From a virus, in IMG/VR virus record IMGVR_UViG_3300006921_000117, positions 1 through 26,721 of that record: a DNA stretch of 26,721 nucleotides. The stretch is one strand, 5' to 3'. This document shows positions 22,003 to 26,721 of the stretch, in pieces (position 1 is the first letter of the stretch; the number at the start of each line of letters is the position of its first letter). Below the pieces are notes generated by a model. It saw nothing but the letters and a program-made list of their open reading frames with translations. It did not search any database and was not told the origin of the DNA. The position numbers were made by a program, and so were the translations under genes.

Positions 22003-23432
22003 TATTTTCCTCCTAGAGGTAGTTTAAAGTTTATACCTGCTCCGTATGCTCTGTCTGATCCTGCATTAGCTTTGAACTGTAAGTTGCCACCAAGGAAGTC
22101 TAAATTCTTTTCGTACTTAACTCCCCCCGAAGCTCCACCTAGACTGCTATAGTCAACAGAAACATCAAAATCCCCTAAGTTTACATTGCCGCCAAGACCA
22201 TACTCAGAAGGAGATACTCGGTAGTTATATTGTCCTCCTAGTTGATTTGGTCCTAACATTCTAAAGTAAGATTTATTTATATTTTCTAGTCCTTCTAAAG
22301 TACCAGCTTCTGCTGTAGCCCCAAAAGGTAAACTCTTACCTACTGTAACATTAGAGGCTCCTAGATCTAACATACTATTTACACCATAAGAGGATAATCC
22401 TCCTTCGTAAGGTTTTGTTCCAGCTTCTACACTAAATGTATAAGGAGGTCTTTCTTTTTCAAGAGTAGGAAAACCTTTAATATTACTCGTTATGTCTGTT
22501 TCTCCAAAACTTAGTTTATCATATATAAAAGTATTGGCTGCAAGTTTAGCTATCTCCCAAGCTCCTGGTCGTCCAGCTTGTAAATCTTTGTTACGTAGAG
22601 CTTCTATATTTTCTTCATAAGATGCAGAGGCTCTATAATCATCTCCTAATTCTCTTTTTAAATCATTAGAGAAAAAGAATGGAGCCCCGTCATTATACTT
22701 ATCTAACAATTCTTCAGTACTTAGTCCTTGAATTTCTGAGGTATCAGAAGCACTAAAATCTACAATTTCTCCTGCATCAAGTCTATTTCTAATTGTTTCT
22801 ATTTCACTAATATGATTAACTTTGGGAGATATTTCTCCTATAAAACTAAAAGGAGTTTGATTAAGTAATTGAGATTCTATGTAATATTCTATACCAGCTT
22901 TTGGATCTATAGCTGCAGGACTTCTTTTCATTGAAGATACAGTAGTACCGTTACTTAACTGTAACGTAGAATCAGATCCGTTAGAGGTCGCTGTATTTTT
23001 AAATATTGCTATGTCTACAGGTTCGTTTGCTTCATCTCCTGTTAAGTTAAACACATCAGTACGAACATCTACATTAATAATCTTTTTTAAATAATTAGAT
23101 TTAGCTACTTGTTTAGCGTTTTGTTGTGCTAAATATGCATTAGTTTTTTTAAAAGTTGAAAGATTAGATCCTTTTACTTCTCGTTCAGTTAAAACAGACT
23201 CAATTCTTTCTTCATCATTATCAACAGACTCAGCAAAATTATTTGCTATTCGTTTTATAATACTAAATAAATTTAATCCTTGAGTATCTTCTCCTTCAGA
23301 AGTTTCTACTACTTTTGGTTTAGAACCTAATCCTTGAGGTTTAGAGTCTTCTTCAGCAGCAGAGCCACTAAAGTTTGTATCTTTAGTTAACCCTTTAAAT
23401 TCATCTTCCCAACCAAAATAACTATACGACAT
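22002..23432 (-). CDS. Beta-rich virion-associated protein with barrel-like C-terminus (476 aa)
   Basis: The N-terminal 50 residues are flexible and contain KPQGLGS and EGED, shared with the 192-residue protein. The middle is polar and mixed. The last ~110 residues alternate in short strands with glycine turns (YNYRVSPSEYGLGGNVNLGDFDVSVDYS, GGVKYEKNLDFLGGNLQFKANAG, AYGAGINFKLPLGGK), the pattern of outer-membrane beta-barrel hairpins. No signal peptide is present, so it is not exported by the Sec route; it may be delivered from the virion. GGATAA before its ATG is the ribosome binding site. The role is unknown; a channel or tail-tip part is a guess. Confidence 0.5.
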   Translation of the reverse strand: MSYSYFGWEDEFKGLTKDTNFSGSAAEEDSKPQGLGSKPKVVETSEGEDTQGLNLFSIIKRIANNFAESVDNDEERIESVLTEREVKGSNLSTFKKTNAYLAQQNAKQVAKSNYLKKIINVDVRTDVFNLTGDEANEPVDIAIFKNTATSNGSDSTLQLSNGTTVSSMKRSPAAIDPKAGIEYYIESQLLNQTPFSFIGEISPKVNHISEIETIRNRLDAGEIVDFSASDTSEIQGLSTEELLDKYNDGAPFFFSNDLKRELGDDYRASASYEENIEALRNKDLQAGRPGAWEIAKLAANTFIYDKLSFGETDITSNIKGFPTLEKERPPYTFSVEAGTKPYEGGLSSYGVNSMLDLGASNVTVGKSLPFGATAEAGTLEGLENINKSYFRMLGPNQLGGQYNYRVSPSEYGLGGNVNLGDFDVSVDYSSLGGASGGVKYEKNLDFLGGNLQFKANAGSDRAYGAGINFKLPLGGK

Positions 23433-23441
23433 TATTTATCC

Positions 23442-24272
23442 TTAAATACTTGCCAATGGCAAAAAAGATTTTACACTATTACTATTTTTAATAAGTCCTG
23501 AATACTGTAATTCTCTTACTACTCTATTATCCATACCCTTAGTGTTTTTTCCTCCAGCTTTTCTTCTTAGTTCTTTAGCAAAATTATTTAAATTCTTTTC
23601 TTTTGCGGCTGTTAAAACTTTGGTAAATTGTTTTCCAGCATTAGTACCCCCAAGATTATAAGCTAAGGACATTAAAGGAAGTTTATACTGACTATCTAAT
23701 TGTTCCCAACTAGTTCCAATTGCTTTTAACTTTGAATCCCATCCTGCTCTACGAGCCTCCATAAGGTGCATTTCCATATCTTTATTAAAGATAATATTTT
23801 TTTGGTTTTGCGTTAAAGGAATGAAGTTTCCTTGCTTATCTATAAAAGGTATACCGTGTATTTGTTTTAACGCCATCTCAGTATCAGTAATTTTATGTCC
23901 ATATGCTATGTCTTTTGTTGTTGTATCCCCTTCGTCATTTGTAGCTTGAGGGATTGATCCATGATCTGATTCAGCAATTAAAGCAATATTAGCAAAAAAA
24001 GATTTTTCTAGTTCAGGGTTTCTTCCTATATTAAAGACAATTTTATTTGTGTCTTGAATACCAATTAAGAATTTACTTTTATCAAATTGTTTTTGAGATT
24101 GGCTCTTAGGCCTTAATATAGGTCTGTCTCCTTCTGGAACAGGATCTGAAAAGGCAACTTCATTTGCAGTACTAAGATCTAACTTTAATTTATCATCATA
24201 TTCAGGATAAAATTTTATATCTCTGTTGTTATCTGTTTTTAATTTTTGTAAGTCTATTGAGTAATTGCTCAT
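23442..24272 (-). CDS. GH24-type lysozyme (276 aa)
   Basis: It hydrolyses peptidoglycan. The C-terminal domain (from about residue 90) matches phage lysozymes of glycoside hydrolase family 24: catalytic E101 (ALIAESDHG), the IAYGHKIT loop (122-128), the LTQNQKNIIFNKDM helix (153-166), QYKLPLMSLAYNLGG (195-209) and NRVVRELQYSG (249-259). The first 90 residues are an extra, non-catalytic part. The start at 24272 has AGAGGTG eight bases upstream. The frame is open to a GTG at 24377, whose extra 35 residues look like a signal peptide but overlap the upstream gene. It may be a virion lysozyme or the endolysin. Confidence 0.8.
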   Translation of the reverse strand: MSNYSIDLQKLKTDNNRDIKFYPEYDDKLKLDLSTANEVAFSDPVPEGDRPILRPKSQSQKQFDKSKFLIGIQDTNKIVFNIGRNPELEKSFFANIALIAESDHGSIPQATNDEGDTTTKDIAYGHKITDTEMALKQIHGIPFIDKQGNFIPLTQNQKNIIFNKDMEMHLMEARRAGWDSKLKAIGTSWEQLDSQYKLPLMSLAYNLGGTNAGKQFTKVLTAAKEKNLNNFAKELRRKAGGKNTKGMDNRVVRELQYSGLIKNSNSVKSFLPLASI

Positions 24273-24288
24273 CGCAAACGCACCTCTA

Positions 24289-26574
24289 TTATCCGATAGG
24301 TTTAAGAATAGCAGCGGCAACACTGCCAAGAGCACCCCATAGCCCAGCACTTTTATTAGCTTTAGCATTTGCTTCACTGGCTTCCCTAGCTAAATTTGCA
24401 GTGGCTAATGTAGTAGCTCTATCTGCATCATTGTTTGCCGTTTGCCAAGCAAAGCTCATTAGATCCCTAACTTCTTGCATATATGCACTGAATCCTAGGG
24501 ACGACATATTGTTAGCCTGGGCAGCAGCTTCTCTGTTTGATTGGTTTATTGCGGCATTATCCGTTGTAGCTATGCTTTGATACCATTGAGCATTAGCTTG
24601 ATCTATAATTAGTCCGTTCTGAGCATTGAAGGTATCTCTTAAATTTACTTGTGTTGAATTAAATTGCTCAATTGCATTAGCTTCACCAACATTAAATTTT
24701 ATCAAACTATTCTGTTGTTCTCCATTAAACTGAGAAATCTGTGTAGCTAAGTTAGAAAAGAATTGCGTAACTTGATTTTCACTAGAGGCATTAAATTGAG
24801 CAGTAGCGTTTGCAGCCGCACTATCTGACATTAGTGAATTAATAACAGCTTGAGATTTAAACATTTCTGTTTGTTGACTGTTTGTTAAGTTAGCCATTTC
24901 CATATCTAAAAATGATTTAGCATTTTGAACTTGAGCCTGTTGCCTATTATTTAAATTAGTTAAGTCTGTTTGTGACAAGGCTGCAGCATCTGCCATTACT
25001 TTAGCATTAGAGGCATTCAAATTAGCTAAGTCTACCGACTGCGTAAGTTGTGCATTTTCTAATGCAATTTGTTGTTGTGAATTAAAGTTAACATTAGCAA
25101 TGTCAGCTACACGAGCAGCATTAGCTACACGAGTTTGAAATGCTTGAGTAAAGTCTACACCTAAAAATTGTGCTCTCTTTTCTGCTGCAAACATAGCAGT
25201 TTGTTGTCTATTAGATAAACTTTGCTCTTCAAATCTAGCAAAGGTAGAAGCATCTATTTGGGCAATTGGTAGCGCAGACTCCATAGCAGCCTGTATGAGA
25301 GCTTGTCCTGCCATACTGGATGCCCCTAGCCCTCTTTGTGCCATAGCTGCTGTAGCGGCTCTCATAGCCCCTGCAGCCCATGCAGGAGGATCTCCTCCCT
25401 CAAAGTCAGCCATAAGCTGAGTTAACTGCCCCTGAACTGTAGCATCTGTAGAAGGAGCTCCTGTAGCCGCAGCAAAGTTAGTTTCAGCTTTAACTGTAGC
25501 CATATCTACGGCTGAACCAGATATGGTTTCACCTGCTTGCAAAGACCTAGCAATAGGAGCCTGTACCTGTGCCGCTTGAGCTATTTGCGAAGGAGTAAGT
25601 GCTAATTGTGCAAGTTGAGAGGGAGTTTGTTGTGCTGCTTGTACGTTGGCATCAGAAGAAACTTGTCCCTGTGCAGCAACTGTTCCTGCTGTAGCTTGTG
25701 CTACTCCAGGTGCTGTTGCCGTTGTTTCTGCTAAAGAAGCAGGGGAAATTGTTGGAGCAGCAGCCGTAACTGCTTGACCCGACTGTGTTGCAGCCTCCCT
25801 CGTTACTCCAGCTTGACCAGAATCGAGTGCAATTGTTCCTGCAGCAGCCTGACCTGGATCTGTAGTTTGAGTGTAACCTTGAGTTACCAAAGATAAAGGA
25901 TCAACGGTACTTTGTTGTATTAACTCTGCTGGAGTAGGCATAGAAGTTTGTTTAAATTGATCTTGTGCTTGAGTTACAGCTTCGTTTAATTGTGCTACTT
26001 TAGAATCTGCAGCCGTTAATGCTGTTAATAAATTTTCATTACTTGGATCAGCAGCTAAGGCATCTCTTGCAGATTGTTGAGAGGCTAATGCATTTGAATA
26101 ATTTTGTTGTGTGGTGTTTAAAAATGTTTGAGCTGGATCTTCAACGGCTTGAGTAGGCGGCTGTACTCCAGCTTGGGGAGGACGATATGCTACAGTACCA
26201 CCTTCTTGAAATCTTCGTGTGTCTTCTTGTGGCAGGGGAAAGGTGTTTTGTAATTTATTTACTGCTGCTGTCTGTTGTTCAATGTTTTCCCCATATTCAG
26301 GATTATCTTCTAAGTTTAACCTATTAACATTTCCTTTAGCATTTTTACTAGGAAACACAAAACCACCATTTGCCATGTTACGCATTTTATCTATAGGTTT
26401 ACCTTCAACCATTTGTCGAGCAGCTTCTGTATATCTTCCTAGTTGAGAAGCGGCTCTAGGACTAGCAGCCAGAAACATATCAATTTCATCTGTTTGCATT
26501 GAACCTTTATACCCTAATTTAGGCAACAATACTTTCATTTGCTCTGGGGTAAAACCGCCAAACTTCATAGCCAT
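24289..26574 (-). CDS. Ala/Asn/Gln-rich repetitive virion protein (761 aa)
   Basis: The N-terminal ~60 residues are a compact domain (FGGFTPEQMKVLLPKLGYKGS, DEIDMFLAASPRAASQLGRYTEAARQMV) that I recall from marine phage virion proteins. Residues 200-380 are low-complexity Ala/Gln/Thr. Residues 500-700 repeat a loose 'F-N-x-x-Q-x-N-x-x-x-x-F-N' theme (QFNSTQVN, QFNASSEN, TFNAQNGL) in long helices. It ends in a small hydrophobic segment (SAGLWGALGSVAAAILKPIG) able to insert in a membrane. AAGGA precedes the start. An internal or tail protein that becomes membrane-active on infection would fit; the role is inferred. Confidence 0.55.
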   Translation of the reverse strand: MAMKFGGFTPEQMKVLLPKLGYKGSMQTDEIDMFLAASPRAASQLGRYTEAARQMVEGKPIDKMRNMANGGFVFPSKNAKGNVNRLNLEDNPEYGENIEQQTAAVNKLQNTFPLPQEDTRRFQEGGTVAYRPPQAGVQPPTQAVEDPAQTFLNTTQQNYSNALASQQSARDALAADPSNENLLTALTAADSKVAQLNEAVTQAQDQFKQTSMPTPAELIQQSTVDPLSLVTQGYTQTTDPGQAAAGTIALDSGQAGVTREAATQSGQAVTAAAPTISPASLAETTATAPGVAQATAGTVAAQGQVSSDANVQAAQQTPSQLAQLALTPSQIAQAAQVQAPIARSLQAGETISGSAVDMATVKAETNFAAATGAPSTDATVQGQLTQLMADFEGGDPPAWAAGAMRAATAAMAQRGLGASSMAGQALIQAAMESALPIAQIDASTFARFEEQSLSNRQQTAMFAAEKRAQFLGVDFTQAFQTRVANAARVADIANVNFNSQQQIALENAQLTQSVDLANLNASNAKVMADAAALSQTDLTNLNNRQQAQVQNAKSFLDMEMANLTNSQQTEMFKSQAVINSLMSDSAAANATAQFNASSENQVTQFFSNLATQISQFNGEQQNSLIKFNVGEANAIEQFNSTQVNLRDTFNAQNGLIIDQANAQWYQSIATTDNAAINQSNREAAAQANNMSSLGFSAYMQEVRDLMSFAWQTANNDADRATTLATANLAREASEANAKANKSAGLWGALGSVAAAILKPIG

Positions 26575-26585
26575 TTATATAATCC

Positions 26586-26721
26586 TTAATTTTGAGACGC
26601 TATACGCTCTACGTGAGTTCGTATTGCTTTGATGTTCTCGTCTATTCGTGCTAGAGCTACAGCTTGGCCTTGCACTGCCATCTCTAGCTTCTCTGTTCGT
26701 GTTTCTAATCTGATGAGGTTT
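26586..26721 (-). CDS. Partial small coiled protein, N-terminus beyond the window
   Basis: The visible C-terminal 45 residues end NLIRLETRTEKLEMAVQ ... ARIDENIKAIRTHVERIASQN. Hydrophobic residues recur every three or four positions (L, I, L, T, L, M, V, A, L, I, I, I, V, I), so this is a coiled coil. The stop lies 11 bases before the start of the 761-residue gene, in the same late operon. It may be a small tail or lysis accessory protein; with the start missing and no membrane segment visible, no family is assigned. Confidence 0.55.
   Translation of the reverse strand, partial: NLIRLETRTEKLEMAVQGQAVALARIDENIKAIRTHVERIASQN

Overview
The window is part of an AT-rich genome of a tailed double-stranded DNA phage. 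It looks most like a marine podovirus of the HMO-2011-like type, which infects SAR116, SAR11 or Roseobacter-type alphaproteobacteria. The assignment rests on the combination seen here: a family A DNA polymerase with a DnaJ-like zinc finger inserted between its exonuclease and polymerase domains, a separate primase and helicase, a T7-type endonuclease I, a DUF3310 protein, a monomeric B12-dependent ribonucleotide reductase, a tyrosine integrase, and very large virion proteins on the opposite strand. It comes from reading motifs by eye, not from a database search. No rRNA, tRNA, CRISPR array or insertion sequence was seen.

Layout. Bases 1-160 are non-coding and hold a tandem repeat and a sigma70-like promoter. 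Bases 174-2543 (+) carry small early genes: several acidic or coiled small proteins, a winged-helix protein, three small membrane proteins (one with a glycine zipper) and an HNH nuclease. Bases 2537-9695 (+) hold the integrase and the replication module: zinc-finger/TOPRIM primase, DnaB-type helicase, a free-standing 53-residue DnaJ-type zinc-finger protein, DNA polymerase, an SSB candidate and a RecB/Cas4-like exonuclease. Bases 9698-14249 (+) hold endonuclease I, DUF3310, a DNA methyltransferase-like protein, the class II ribonucleotide reductase, a PD-(D/E)XK-like protein and a 68-residue protein resembling the Acb2/Tad1 hairpin family of anti-defence sponges. Most genes overlap or nearly touch, so they are probably co-transcribed and translationally coupled. 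A second, near-consensus promoter lies in the end of the polymerase gene.

Bases 14252-26721 (-) are the convergent late block. Read from right to left it holds a partial small coiled protein, an Ala/Asn/Gln-rich 761-residue protein, a GH24-type lysozyme, a beta-rich 476-residue protein, a three-segment membrane protein (holin candidate), a 192-residue virion-type protein, and proteins of 818 and 1420 residues that are probably ejected internal virion proteins. The two strands meet with only two bases between stop codons. Terminase, portal, capsid and tail tube genes are not in the window and presumably lie beyond the right edge.

Working together: the nucleases can break down host DNA, the reductase refills the dNTP pool without oxygen dependence or a second subunit, and the primase, helicase, polymerase and SSB candidate copy the genome. 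The integrase gives the capacity for lysogeny. No integrase attachment site and no clear CI/Cro-type repressor could be identified. Several genes shorter than 60 codons were found by reading the gaps (346-405, 1036-1194, 1203-1289, 5686-5847, 10944-11123).
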